This document shows positions 40,195-51,989 of a DNA stretch of 64,000 bases, in pieces. The stretch's first letter is position 1. Each line of letters opens with the position of its first letter. Below the pieces are notes generated by a model. That model was not told the origin of the DNA, searched no databases, and saw only the letters and a list, made by a program, of their open reading frames with translations. A program made the translations under genes and the position numbers. The stretch is taken from NCBI GenBank assembly GCA_029783825.1, contig JAREIK010003007.1, positions 489,151-553,150 of the forward strand, in the 5' to 3' direction. This DNA comes from Sapria himalayana (Eukaryota > Streptophyta > Magnoliopsida > Malpighiales > Rafflesiaceae).

Positions 40195-41669
40195 ATTAAT
40201 AGATAGATAGTAAGATAGTCAGTTAGTTTTATAGATAGATAGATAGAAAGACAGATAGACAGGATTATTGATAGATATATAAATAGATAGAAAAAGAGAT
40301 AGATACATAGATAGACATAAAATCTTTTAGATAAATATACATATACATAGATATATGGGTAGACAAATAGATAGGTAGAGAGATAGATAGATACACGAAT
40401 AAACAAATAAACAAATAGATAGATAGATAAATATATAAATATATATATATAATAACAGACAAAAATATAGATAGATAAATATATTGATAGCTAAATAGAT
40501 AAACAGACAAACACATAGATAGATAGGTAGAGATATAGATAGAGAGATAGATTAATTGAGAGATATATAAAGACAGATAGATTGATTTATTGATTTATGA
40601 TTGATAGATAGACAAATAGAAAGATAGTTAAATAGATAAATTGATAGATAATTAGATAGATAGATAGATATATTGATAGATAGGTAGATAGATAGATGAA
40701 TAGATAGAAAATTATATTAACAAATAACTAGATTGACAAATAGATAGATAGAAAGATAAATTGATAGATTGATATATAGATAAATAAATAGGTATGTAGC
40801 TAGATAGATTGAAAATATATAGATAGAAAGATATATAGATAGATATATAAATAGAATGATATAAATATACATAGAAAATTAGATATAAAGATAGATAGAT
40901 AAACAGATAAATAAATATAGATTAATTAATAGATAATTAGATAGATAGATAGATAGATTGATTGATTATTTGATACTTAGTTAAATAGATAGATAGATTG
41001 ATTATTTGATATATAAATAGATAGATGGATTGACTAAAAAATAGTTATTTAGTTAAATAGACATATAGAGAGATAGATAGATAAAAAGATAAATAGATAA
41101 AAAAATAGATAAATATATATTTAGATAGATAAAAAGAAAGATAGATAATTACATAGATAGATAGATAGATAGATAGATAAAAATATAGAAAGATAGATAT
41201 ATAGATAGATATTAAAATTGATAGATATATAGATTGGTAGATAGATAGGCAACTAGATAGAAAGTTATATAAATAGATAGATATATAGAAAGTTAGATAG
41301 ATAGATAGATAGGTCGATAGGTAGATAAGTAGATAGTTAAAAATATAATTAGTTAAATAGATAAATAGATATATAGGTAGATAGATAGATATATAGCTAG
41401 ATAGGTTCATAGATAGCTGGATAGATAGATAGATAGAAAGATATATAAATAATTAGATCGATAGATTGATTAATAGACAGATTGATATATAGTTAGATAG
41501 ATAGATAAATAGATAGATAGTTAGATAGATAGATATAAAGATAGATAGATAATTAGATAGATAGTTAAAAATATATATAGATAAATAGATAGAAATATAG
41601 ATCGATAGATAGGTAGGTATATAGATAGATAATAGAAAGATAGAAATATAGATAGAAAGATATATAGTT

Positions 41670-41706
<37 letters not shown>

Positions 41707-42778
41707 AATAGACAAATAGAAGATAGATAGATCGATATATAGATAGATGGCTAGATAGACACACATATAGATAGTTAGATAGATAGACAGATAGATAGGT
41801 AGATAGGTAGATAGCTAGATAGGTAGATAAATAGATAGATAGGTAGATAGATATATAGATAGGTAGATAGATACATAGATAAATACATAGATAGATAGAT
41901 AAATAAATAAATTAAAAGATAGATAGATAAATATATTGAATGATATATAGATTGATTGATAATTAGATTGATATTTTGATAGATAGAAAGATAAATATGA
42001 ATATATATAGATAGATACTATATATATATATATATAGAAAGATAAATTTGTACATAGATATATATATAAATAAATATTTATATAGATAGACAGACAGATA
42101 GATAGATAGATAGATAGATAGAAAAAGATATAGACATATAGATAGAAAATTAGAAAGATTGATATATAAATAGATATATAAATATTAATTTATATGACAA
42201 ACATATAGATTAATAGATATATATATATATACACAAATAGATAGATAGTTAGATAGTTAGATTGATAGATACTTATATATTAAAATAGATAGATAAAAAA
42301 TTAAAGAGATAAATTGATTGAATGATTGACATATAGAATGATAGATAGATAGATTGTTATATAGAAAGATTGACATCTAGATAGACAAATATATGGACGG
42401 ATAGAGAGATAGACAAATAGACAAATAAACAGACAGACAGACAGATAGTTATATAGATAGATATATAGATAAAATGATAGAAATATACTAAGATATATAA
42501 ATAGATAGATAGATATATAATTTGATAGATAGGTAGATACACAAATAGATAATTAGATAGATAGATATATAGATAATTAGATAGATAGATTGATTGATTA
42601 ATAGATAAACAAACAAATAGATAGATAAATAGATAGATAGATAAACATATAATTAGATAGTCGAATAGATAATTAGATAGATAGACATTTAGATAGATAG
42701 ATAATTTAATAGATAGATAATTAGATAGAGAGATAGATAGATATAAAGATAGATAGATAAATAGAAACATAGATAGAT

Positions 42779-42812
<34 letters not shown>

Positions 42813-43330
42813 CTATATATATATATATATAGATAAACAAATAGACACATACACACATAGATATAAATACAAATAGATAGATATACAGATATATAGACAA
42901 TTAGAGAGATATATAGATAGATAGGTAGGTAGAGAGATAGATACATAAACGAGTAGATAGATATATTTATAGATATATAGTTAGATAGATAAATAAAGAG
43001 ACAAATAAACAATTAGACACATAGATTGAGAGATAGTTAGACAGATAGATATTTATACTAATAGATAGACAGACAGAAAGATATATAAATAATTAGATAG
43101 ATAGATAGATAGATAAATAGCTATATAGATACACAGTTAGATAGACAAATGCACAAATAGATAGATTGAGATAGGTAGATAGATATATAGATAATCATAA
43201 TAACAAACAGATAGATAAATAGATTGAAAGATATATAGAAAGATAGATATATAAATAGATAGATTGATAGACAGATAGAAATATAAATATATAGATAGAT
43301 AGAAATACAAATAGATAGAGATATATATAT
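37444..43330. repeat. Higher-order repeat of about 2.8-2.96 kb in the GATA array
   Basis: Two successive copies (about 37444-40400 and 40440-43330) share rare variants in the same order. Matching anchors: AACAGACAAA at 37495 and 40454; GGTAGAGATATAGATAGAGA at 37571 and 40526; GGTATGTAG at 37869 and 40791; GATAGAAAGATATATAGATA at 37901 and 40822; GAAAGATAAATTTGTA at 39196 and 42037; GATATATRGATAAAA at 39661 and 42460. Offsets fall from 2959 to 2799, as expected if small indels have accumulated since duplication. Confidence 0.85.
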
Positions 43331-44020
43331 ATATATATAGACTGATAGATAGGTCCATAATTAGATATATAGATTGATTGATAGATGCATAATTAAATAA
43401 AGATAGACAACTAAATAGAAAGACATATATAAAGATAGACAGATAGACAAATAGATAAATAGAAGGATATATATATTTATAATTAGCTAGATAGATAGAT
43501 AAATAAACCTACAAATAGACATACAAATAGTAAATAGAAAGATAGATAGATAATTAGACAACTAGATAGACAGACATATATAAATATAGATATAAAGATA
43601 ATACAATAAACAAATAGATAGGTAGATATAGAAATAGAAAGAAAGATAGATATATAGATAAAAATATAGGTAGATTGATAGATTGACAGATAGATAACCA
43701 TAGTAATAGATAGACAAATATATAGATAGACAGATCGATAGATTGACAAATAAACAGATAGATAGGAAAATAAATAAAAAAATAGATAGACAGACAGATA
43801 AACAGGCTAATAAACGAACTGATAGACATGCAAATATAAAGTCATAAAAAGATAGATAGAAATGCAGATAGACAAATAGAAAAATATATAGAAAGACATA
43901 TAGATATATACATAGATAGATGGATAGATGGATAGATATAGAATTGATAGCAGGATATATAGATGGATAGAAAGACCGATGGATAGATAGACTGATAGAT
44001 ATATAGATATAAAGGCAGAT

Positions 44021-44480
44021 AGATAAATGGATAGAAAGATGGATAGATAGAAAGATAGATAGACGGATAGATAGATTGATAGGCATATTGATAAACAAAT
44101 TGATAGATAGATTGATATACATATAGATATACAGATTGTTATAAAGATAGAAAGACATATAGTTATATAGATAGATAGATAGAGAGATAGAAATATAAAT
44201 AGATAGACAGATATATAGACATATAGATATACAAATAGATAAATAGATAGATAGAATGTCATATAGATAAATGGATAGAAAGATGGATTGATAGAAGGAT
44301 AGATAGATAGATAGGCAGATTGATAATCAAATTGATAGACATATTGATAAACATATAGATATACAGATTGTTATATAGATAAATAGACATGTCAATATAT
44401 AGATAGATTGATAGATAGATAGAAATATTAAAAAGTAGAAAGACATATAGTTATATAGATAGATAGAAAGATATAAAGAT
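44021..44480. repeat. About 240-bp duplication inside the GATA array
   Basis: AGATAAATGGATAGAAAGAT at 44021 recurs at 44265, and ACAGATTGTTATA at 44131 recurs at 44363. The two copies keep the same order of variants with offsets of 232-244 bp. Confidence 0.75.
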
Positions 44481-45337
44481 AAATAGATATATAGATAGAC
44501 ATATAGATAAACAAATACATAAATAAATAGATAGACATATAGTTAGATAGATTATTAGATATATAGATAGATATTATTATTGATATAAATAGATAGATAT
44601 ATATACAAATAAATAAGTTGATAGATGGATAGATAGATTGATAGATAAATAGTTATATTGATAGATACATAGAAACATAAATAGATAGACATATAGATAG
44701 ATATATAGACATATAGATAGATATATAGATAGATAGATAGAAAATAGATAGATAGATATATAGAGTGATAGATATATAGTAAGATAAACAACAAAATGTC
44801 AGATAGATAGATAGATAGATACATAGATAGTCTGATAGATAGACAATTAGATTGCCATATAGATAGAAAAATAGATAGACAAATAGATAAACAGATAGAT
44901 ATATAGGGAAACAAATAGATAGACAAATAAATAGATAGATTGATAGATAGATAGAAAGATAGATTGATAGAGAGATATATAGATAGATTATAGATTGATA
45001 ATTATAAAAATAGATAGATAAATAGATAGACAGGTAGACAGATAAATAAATAGACAAATAGATATATTGATAGATACACAAATAGATTGACAGATATATA
45101 AAAATATAGATAGAGAGATAGATAGACATATAGATGGACAAATAAACATATAAAGATATAAAGATACTTATACAAATAGATAGACATATCAATAGATACA
45201 TAGTTAGATAGTTAGATATACATATATATAGAAAGATAGAAAGATAGACACATATATATACATATAGATAGATAGATAGATATACAGATAGATAGATTGA
45301 CAGACATATAGATAGATAGATAGAAAGATAGATAAAC

Positions 45338-45398
45338 ATTATGAAATTTTTTTATTATTTATTTGTCTATCTGTAGCAAATAATTATGAAATTTTTTT
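45338..45398. repeat. 16-bp direct repeat at the array/transposon junction
   Basis: ATTATGAAATTTTTTT occurs at 45338-45353 and 45383-45398, 45 bp apart. The second copy belongs to the CACTA-derived sequence (compare about 7040). The first sits exactly where the GATA array stops, so it looks like a short duplication made when the junction formed. Confidence 0.8.
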
Positions 45399-45830
45399 GC
45401 AGGTTACAATTTTTTTATTCTGGTTTAGTTCTTTGCCTTTTCAATTAACCTAATTATGAATCTTTGTAGGACACATTATTTGAGACACATGAAAAAAATT
45501 TTATTCAGAGCATTCATACATTGCCACGGTCCTTCCAATGCATGTGTCCCATATTTACCAATTTTAGTTTTATCAAAAGGAGGGCTAGCTTATTTTATTT
45601 TTATTATTCCTAAAACATTTTATTTTTGCACTCTCTTTCTCTCTAAATATAATTACTGGACATCTTTTGGATTTTTGTTAAAGCTGTATGATAATCAACT
45701 ATAATTTGTGCTTGTTCATGTCTATTATTTTTATTATTTATATATATATGTGAATATGTTTGTGTGTCTCCAAATTCTTTGGGTAGAGTTTTATCCTAAT
45801 ATAGGTAAGTAAAAGCCTATATTCAGTAGT

Positions 45831-46263
45831 GGAAGAAGCGGCACTAGCGGCAGCAGTGGCAGCGATGGTTGTAGCAGTGGCAGCAGCAATAGCGGTAACA
45901 GAGGCGGTAACATTGGTAGAGGCCGCATCAGTGGTAGCGGCAGTAGCGGCGACAGCGGTGGCAGCAAATGTAGCAGTGACAGCAGTGGTAGCGGGCGAAG
46001 CGGAGGCAGTAGCGAAATCAGTGACAGCGGCGCTGCAGAGGAAGTGTTCGCATCAGTGGCAACGGCAGCATCGAAGGTAGCGGTGGCATCAGTGCCAGTG
46101 GCGGCGACAGTTGCAGCATCAGTAGTGGCGGTAGTAGAGGCATCATCGGTAGTGTCAACAACAGTGGCAGCAGTGGTAGTGGTGGTAGCAGCTGCAGCAC
46201 TGGCAAGGGTGGCCTCATCGGCAGTAGCGACAGTGCCAGTAGAAGCAGCAAAAATGGTAGAAG
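45831..46263. repeat. GC-rich triplet array, unit C, left part
   Basis: Imperfect (GGCAGT)-type triplets with long open frames encoding Ala/Val/Thr-rich or Leu/Pro-rich low-complexity peptides. Its last 8 bp, GGTAGAAG (46256-46263), form the left target-site duplication of the hAT element. Confidence 0.85.
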
Positions 46264-46898
46264 TAGAGGTGTCAAACGGGCATGGCCGGCATAGCCCGAC
46301 CCATTTTTTTTGAGCACGAGCGTGCCTAGCTAGGAACGACACGGTTACTGTACTGTGCCATGCCCGGCTGGGATGGTTTAAAAAAGCCAGGCCCGGTACG
46401 GCCCACAAGCATGGTAGGCCATGTCGTGACGTGCCGGGCACGCTCGAGCCTGGCCTGGCCGTACAGGCCAGAAAAATTTTTTTTTTTATTTTTTTAATTT
46501 TTTTTTATTTTATTTATATAAATTATTAAAAAATATCTAAAATTTTAGATAATGTATAATATTATATATTTATAATATGAAAAATGTTAAAATTTATTAA
46601 AATAACAAAGTTTAAAATTTTTTTAATGTAATATAAAATTAGTTTAAAATTTATTAGAATTATATAATAAAGTTATAAATTTTTAAATGAAAAATTAAAA
46701 CAAAAAAATAAATAAATCAATACATTTTGTTAATAAAAATAAAAATAAAAAAAACATAAGCAACTCAAATGAAAAATGACCAATCAGCCATTTGAAACCG
46801 AATGTACGAACCAAATAAATTATAGTTTCAACAGAACGTACAAACAAAGTGTACAATCAATAAAAAAAACATCAAAATCAAAAAATAGTAGATCATCA

Positions 46899-48830
46899 TC
46901 AATCGTCAATCGGCATATCATGAGCTTCATCAGCCGCAACATCAAGATCAGTATCATATGGATAATCATCATCAGCAATCAACTCCTCTGCCATCGCAGT
47001 GGATACGGCCTAGTCCCTGTCCTAGTCCCAGCTTCAGCACGATCATGTATACTAAACCTTGAATCCTCCCAATCCTTCAAACAAGCCAAGGCCTCAACAA
47101 TATCTGGACGTAATCTCGATCTCCTATCCGAAATCACGTTCACTGTAACAGAAAAAGTAGACTCCTATGCTACCCTCGGCACTGGAGGAGTCAGAAGATC
47201 TCGTGTCATCCTAGATAGCACGGAAAAGATGGACTCATATGATTTCCACCACTATAATATATCAAGATTCTTAGTATCAGAATATGATAGGATTGAGTAG
47301 TAATCGGTATCTAAGTACCGAGAAAGCTCGCTCCTATGTGATGGTCCACCCCTACGTTTCCCCCTCGCTAGCTGAATAGAAAAATCATCATCTCCGAATA
47401 AGGTATCAATGTCCGTAATCACAGTCTCACTACTAACACCACCATACCTAGTATCGTAGTATGTGAACAGGTCAGTCAACTTCTCGTAAATGAACCCTTC
47501 AGGTGGCTCTTCCAGGTTCATGCACGAGGAAATGTAAGTCAGGGTGTTTTCTACCCCTTCCACCATAACCCTAGGGTCCATGCATGAAGCGAGGTAATAA
47601 AGAGATGGAATGGTGGATCAGTACTTCAAGTACTTGGTTTCCATCTCTGCAACCATATGTCTAAGTGTCGGGTCAGCTCAATACTTCCTAAACATGCTAC
47701 TAATGTTGCATATGCACCGGAGTACAATGCAAGTAGTGGGCTTATAAACCGACTAACACATGTTCGTCGTGTCATAAAAAATCTTCAGGAATTTCATTTT
47801 TGAAATTCCTGAAGCCCAGTCAGTGTCGTCAATAATAAGTTCGTCACTCTTACTATTGACGTAGTCGGATATCACGTGTTCGTATCCAACACATGATTCC
47901 AACATTAGGTACGTGTAATTCCAACGATGTCTCACATCCGATTGGAATTTCTTCTTCTTAAGATTCGTAGACAAATAGAGACTACCAAACTCTTGTTGTC
48001 TGCGAGGAGTATGAATATATTTTAGTGCATTACGTATATTATCCAACGTGGGGGAACACACCTTCATACCCGCTTGAACAATCAGGTTAATCACATGACA
48101 CATGCATCTGACATGAAAGATCTCTCCTAATGGTGCATCTCTAATATTCCTAACAAACATGTTGATCTTTATTCCATTATTAGATGCATTATCGAATGTG
48201 ACACTAAAAATTTTATTTTGAATTTTATATTCCCTAAAGATTTTCATCATACACTCAAAAATGGCCGGGCCATCATGAGGATGAAGAATCTCAGTGAATC
48301 CTAAAATTTTTTTTATTGATTGTCTAGTTAGAATCTACATAGTAACTCGTGAGACATGCATAAGAAGAATCATCATGACTTGTCCATATATCGGACGTCA
48401 CGGACACCACTCCACTATATTCCATAAATTCCTTAATACTTATTTATTTTTCTAACTTATATATCTTTAGTTTGTCATTCCTAGATGTGGACCTAGGAAT
48501 CCTATGATAGGATGGCTGAAAATAAGTCTGCATGATGTGCACTACCCTCGGATCTTTTGAAAATCTGATCGGAAGACCCATCAATGTGATGAGCCTTGCC
48601 ATGCCGTCCCTACCCAACTCGCTGGAGTATATGAAGGGAGTAAACTTTGAGACTGGACTCAATCCAGTCTCAAAAAATGCAGTGCCAAGTTGGATTTTCC
48701 TAGGATCTAATAGACCATGTTTTTTGGTGCATAATTCGACATGTCTCTTAAGGTGTTCAGTTCCAAACGAACTCTTACAGGTTAAAAGTCACATATAATA
48801 TTTGCACTATGTCATTTCTTGTTACTCACC
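46899..48830 (-). pseudogene. hAT transposase (Ac-like), degenerate
   Basis: Transposase of the enclosing hAT element. In coding order it shows a BED zinc finger (CKYY...CKSSFGTEHLKRHVELC, about 48806-48725; the second Cys of the usual C-x2-C is Tyr). Next comes MARLITLMGLPIRFSKDPRV near 48620-48550, then SVTSDIWTS near 48390 (first acidic residue of the RNase H fold). After that come FSVTFDNASNN near 48185, HVRCMCHVINLIVQAGMKV near 48100 and WNYTYLMLESC near 47915. A DUF4413-like part follows (HMVAEMETKYLKY, then LASCMDPRV, 47665-47570). The C-terminal dimerisation motif is ESTFSVTVNVISDRRSRL near 47161. An acidic tail (MAEELIADDDYPYD...) ends with a stop at 46899 after a frameshift. Several stops break the frame, including one where Trp is expected after KYLKY. 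It cannot make active enzyme. The exact start is unclear. Confidence 0.92.
48646..48674. repeat. Perfect 12-bp inverted repeat within the hAT gene
   Basis: TTTGAGACTGGA and TCCAGTCTCAAA are separated by CTCAA. The repeat lies in the transposase coding region between the BED finger and the MARLITLMG segment. It is probably a chance product of the coding sequence, but the symmetry is perfect. Confidence 0.6.
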
Positions 48831-49512
48831 CCTAACATTTTTTTTGTTTTATTATATTAAAATGAGTCTAAACTACATAAGTCCTACTAGTTTTTTGTTT
48901 TTTAGAAGTTTGGTTTGAGACGACTGGAGAAACCAAAGTTTCATCAGCCTCAGACCTATGTATAATATTTTTATTTTCTAAATTTAAATATGTTTCAGTT
49001 GTATTTGTCATTTTTTGGATTTTTGTTTTTAAGAATAGTTTAATAGAGACTATAAGACTGATTTTAATTTTTTCTAATTTTGGTCTAGAGAGAGAAAATA
49101 GAGAGAGAGTTAAAAAAAAGTAAAATAAATTACCCGGTAAAAGCAGTGAGGTCGGTCACGTGCACGGTGCACCACAGTCAAGCTCTAATGTTCAAAACTC
49201 AAGTTGAGATTCCCGAAAATCCAAGCCAAATGCTGAAATCCCGTGTCCCGAGAGAGAGAGGCAAGATTTTTGAGAGAGAAATTGAATGATTTGAGAGAAT
49301 TTATGTTTATGAAAAACATAAATGTTAAAGAGAGGGGGGTGGAATTTATAGATTAAAGATAATATTTTTTTAAAAAAAAGTAATTTTTTTTTAATTTTTT
49401 TGAATTTTTTAGGGGGCAGAATCATGAGGGCCGTTGGATTCTGCCCCATAGCCGTTTGAGGCGAGATCCAACGGCTGAAAATTTAATTTATTATTATTAT
49501 TTTTTTCTCGTT

Positions 49513-49600
49513 GGGGGGGGGGGGGATTTGGGTCGGTTCGGGCCTCGTGGGAGTGATACCGCGGGTCGGGTCCAATCAGACCCGACCCGCGGTCTTTTTT
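49513..49600. repeat. G13 tract and perfect 15-bp hairpin in the hAT subterminal region
   Basis: A run of thirteen G (49513-49525) is followed by the stem ACCGCGGGTCGGGTC (49558-49572), loop CAATCA, and stem GACCCGACCCGCGGT (49579-49593), then CTTTTTT. The stem is perfect and GC-rich. It resembles a bacterial terminator in shape, but in this plant transposon it is a subterminal inverted repeat. Confidence 0.85.
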
Positions 49601-49836
49601 GCGGGAGGGGCGTGGGGTGATAGTGGGGTGGGGCTCGGGTGACTGCCGGCATGGGACGAACTCTTGCGGGTGTGTCGTTCCACGGGCCGAACCGTGCCGG
49701 GTCAGGCACGGCACGGCTTGTGCCTAGCCCAGGCACTACAATTTTCCGTGCCGGGCTGGCACAGGCATGGCCGAACCATGTCGTGCCTCACGCCGGGCCG
49801 GGCCGGTCAGGCCCGGTTGATACCTCTAGGCAGAAG

Positions 49837-49915
49837 CGACAGTGGTAGTAGCGGCAGCAACAGCAGCAGCGGCAAGAGCGGCAGTGACAATAGGAACGGC
49901 AACAACAGCAACAAA
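49837..49915. repeat. GC-rich triplet array, unit C, right part
   Basis: Continuation of the array at 45831-46255 after the hAT element: CGACAGTGGTAGTAGCGGCA and following triplets, ending in AACAAATGCAC as in the other units. A short palindromic 23-bp-type tract follows at about 49920-50100. Confidence 0.85.
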
Positions 49916-50104
49916 TGCACTATCTACGTATGTATTTAGTCAGCATATACATACATAAAATATTGTATTATTTTATGTACGTATATACTGAGTATATATG
50001 TACCTAGTATATATGTACACATAATACTTAAGTTCATACGAACATATACTATAGTAATATATGTACGTGTGAAATGCTAGTATATATGGGAATATTTACT
50101 GTAG

Positions 50105-50380
50105 TAATATATATTTATCAAAATATAGTTTTTTTTATTTATTTTGATTTGATTGAGTGCTATAAATTTATTACAGATATGGTACCACATTGTTTCCCAT
50201 ACGAAGCTTGTATAGGTGAAAAGATTTTTCACTTATATGACGTACCATGACTCGGAGAGCTTTTTCACAGTAGAAATATGGTGATCGGAGGAGCAGAGGG
50301 AGAGAACGCAACGTCAATATATGGAAAGATTATACTTTATGCATAGTCGGTAGATATATTGATTAATAAGATGTAATATA
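50105..50380 (+). repeat. Conserved 3' block, unit C copy
   Basis: Third copy of the block at 9100-9370, with an acceptor-like TTATTACAG before ATATGGTACC. The frame starting MVPHCFPYEACIGEKIFH runs on past the position where units A and B stop. Confidence 0.8.
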
Positions 50381-50520
50381 ATTTTATTATTTTTTTGTTT
50401 TAGTTATTTAATATATTATATTAGAATAAGTTATTAAATGAATTTTTTTTGTTTAATTTAAAATTTTCATTTATAGTTTCTATTTTTATTCAATTTAATC
50501 TAAAAATATTAAATTATTTA

Positions 50521-51985
50521 ATTAAATTTTTGTTGAAGTTGCAACTTTAATTTGTGTTTGTTCATGTCCATAATAGCTATTTTTGTATATCTATAATTAT
50601 ATTTGTGTGTCTCCGAATTTTTTGGGTAAAGTTTTAGCCTTTTATAGGTATGTAAAAGCTTATTATCAGTAGTGGTAGCAGCAGCAGCAGTGGTAGTGAC
50701 GACAGTAGTGGCAGTGGCAGCGATAGCAGCAGAGGTGGCATCAATCGCAATGGCAGTAGTAGTTGCATCGGCAGGAGCAGCACCGGTCACTACTATGGCA
50801 GCATCAACACTAGCCATTGTAGCGGCTACAACGGAGGCATCAACAACAGTGGCAATAGTGGTGGCATCGGCTGCATTAGTGGCAGCGGCGACATCAAAGG
50901 TAGCGACGACATTGGAGCCAGTGTCGACATTAGTGCCAGGGGATGCAACAGTGGCGGAAACTACGGTAGTGGCGGTAGTACCAGTAGCGGTGGTGGCGGT
51001 GGCGCCAGCAATGTCAGTGGTGGCAGCGACGGCAGCGGAGGCAGCGGCGGCAATGGCAGCAACAGTGGCAGTAGAGGCAGCACTGGTAGTAACAGTAGCA
51101 TCGGCAGCACCGGCACCATTAGTACACTAGCAACAGCGACGCACCACCAGCAGCATCAGCAATGACAGCCAAGGTAGTGGCAGTGGCTGTAGCGGCAGCG
51201 GTGGCAGTGGCAGCGGTGGTAGCGGCAGTAGAGGCAGCAGCAACAGCAGCGTCGGCAATAGCGATAGTAGCCACGACAACAGCTACAACAGCCACATCAG
51301 TAGCGACATAGGCAGTGACAATAGTGATGGTGGTAGTGGTAGTGGCAGGAGCTGCAGCAGCGACAACGATAGCAGGAACAATAGTATTGGCAAAAAATGT
51401 GGTATATACATATGTATATAGTCAGTATATACATAAATATAATTCTATAGTATTTTATTTACATATATACTGAGTATATATGTACTCAGTATATATGTAC
51501 GCATAATACTATAGTTTATATGTACATATATTGTAGTAATATATGTACGAGTTAAATGCTAGTATATTTGTACATATTTATCAAATTATAGTTTTTTTTA
51601 AGTTTGTTGATTTGATTGAGTGGTTTAAATTTCATACAGATGTGGTACTATATTGTTTCCCATATGAAGCTTGTATAAGTGAAAAGTTTTTTACTAAACA
51701 TTACGCACTGTGACTCGGATAGCTTTGACGCAGTAGAAAGATGGTGATCGGAGGAGCTGAGGGAAAGAAAGCAATGTCAATGCACAGATATATTATACTT
51801 TATGCACTGTCGATTGATACATTGATGAATAAGATGTAATAAAATTGGTGGGTTTTTTTGTTTCAATTATGTAAAATATTAAAATAGAATAATTATTAAA
51901 TAATTTTATTTTTTGTTTATTATTAATTATTTATAGTTTCAATATCAAAAAAATAGATTATTTAATTATAAAATTTTAAAATAAA
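50521..51985 (+). repeat. Repeat unit D of the CACTA 3' region
   Basis: It starts TTTTTGTTGAAGTTGCAACTTTAA and lacks the same middle part as unit C: GTAAAAGC is joined directly to TTATTATCAG and the triplet array. It carries the longest triplet array of the four units, a short palindromic tract (51395-51580) and the conserved block at 51575-51845, and then passes into the subterminal repeats. Confidence 0.85.
50665..51398. repeat. GC-rich triplet array, unit D (longest copy)
   Basis: About 730 bp of imperfect GCA/GTA/GCG/ACA triplets with one long frame encoding an Ala/Val/Thr-rich peptide of about 150 residues. No signal peptide, domain or non-repetitive flank accompanies it. Expansion relative to units A and B (about 240 bp each) shows that the array changes length readily. 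Confidence 0.88.
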
Positions 51986-51989
51986 TTAA

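Larger units (their letters stand above)
23207..45337. repeat. Imperfect (GATA)n array, 22 kb
   Basis: The plus strand reads GATA throughout, the reverse orientation to the arrays on either side. Common variants are GACA, AATA, GAAA, GATT and GTTA, with embedded (TA)n tracts (for example 37444-37491 and 40145-40190) and (CA)n tracts near 26537-26554 and 39371-39394. No gene interrupts it. Local amplification is visible at many scales: an 8-bp repeat at 30851-30898, a 20-bp repeat at 27811-27870, a 28-bp repeat at 39521-39576, and the higher-order repeat at 37.4-43.3 kb. The minus-strand frames are the same Ser-Ile-Tyr-Leu artefact as in the TATC blocks. Confidence 0.97.
46264..49828 (-). mobile_element. 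hAT (Ac-like) DNA transposon, 3565 bp, complete ends
   Basis: The terminal inverted repeats are TAGAGGTGTCAA at 46264-46275 and TTGATACCTCTA at 49817-49828, matching at 11 of 12 positions. The element is flanked by 8-bp target duplications, GGTAGAAG (46256-46263) and GGCAGAAG (49829-49836), with one difference. Subterminal regions are rich in GCCGTGCC/GGCACGG motifs, typical of plant hAT elements. A decayed transposase lies on the minus strand. The element interrupts the triplet array of unit C, so it arrived after that array existed. Confidence 0.95.
45365..50520 (+). repeat. Repeat unit C of the CACTA 3' region, split by a hAT element
   Basis: Unit C is homologous to unit A from its lead-in (CACGGTCCTTCCAATG near 45527 and near 7144). 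Shared landmarks are TTTTTGCACTCTCTTTCTCTC and TTTGGGTAGAGTTTTA. After GTAAAAGCC the exon-like segments, the 23-bp minisatellite and the CACTGATG spacer are missing, and the triplet array follows at once. The array is interrupted by the 3565-bp hAT element and resumes at 49837. The conserved block follows at 50105-50380. Without the hAT element the unit is about 1.3 kb from its TTTTTGTT start. Confidence 0.85.

Noticed and set aside
23128..45339. Long minus-strand open frames (up to about 228 codons) in the GATA block
   Set aside because: The same artefact on the complementary strand; there is no non-repetitive domain, and frames end where the repeat phase or a TAG/TAA variant changes.
45791..46441. 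216-codon minus-strand frame mixing Pro/Leu- and Ala/Thr-rich sequence
   Set aside because: It runs across the hAT terminus into the triplet array, joining two unrelated sequences.
49558..49600. GC hairpin followed by T-run, resembling a bacterial rho-independent terminator
   Set aside because: The context is a plant hAT transposon subterminal region; bacterial terminators are not expected in this genome.
49192..49736. Minus-strand frames in the hAT 5' region (Pro/Arg-rich)
   Set aside because: They arise from the GC-rich subterminal repeats and poly-G tract upstream of the real transposase and share no family motif.
50672..51130. 152-codon Ala/Val/Thr-rich frame that might be a secreted or structural protein
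   Set aside because: It is a triplet array, which keeps frame automatically; the same array occurs in four repeat units with differing lengths.
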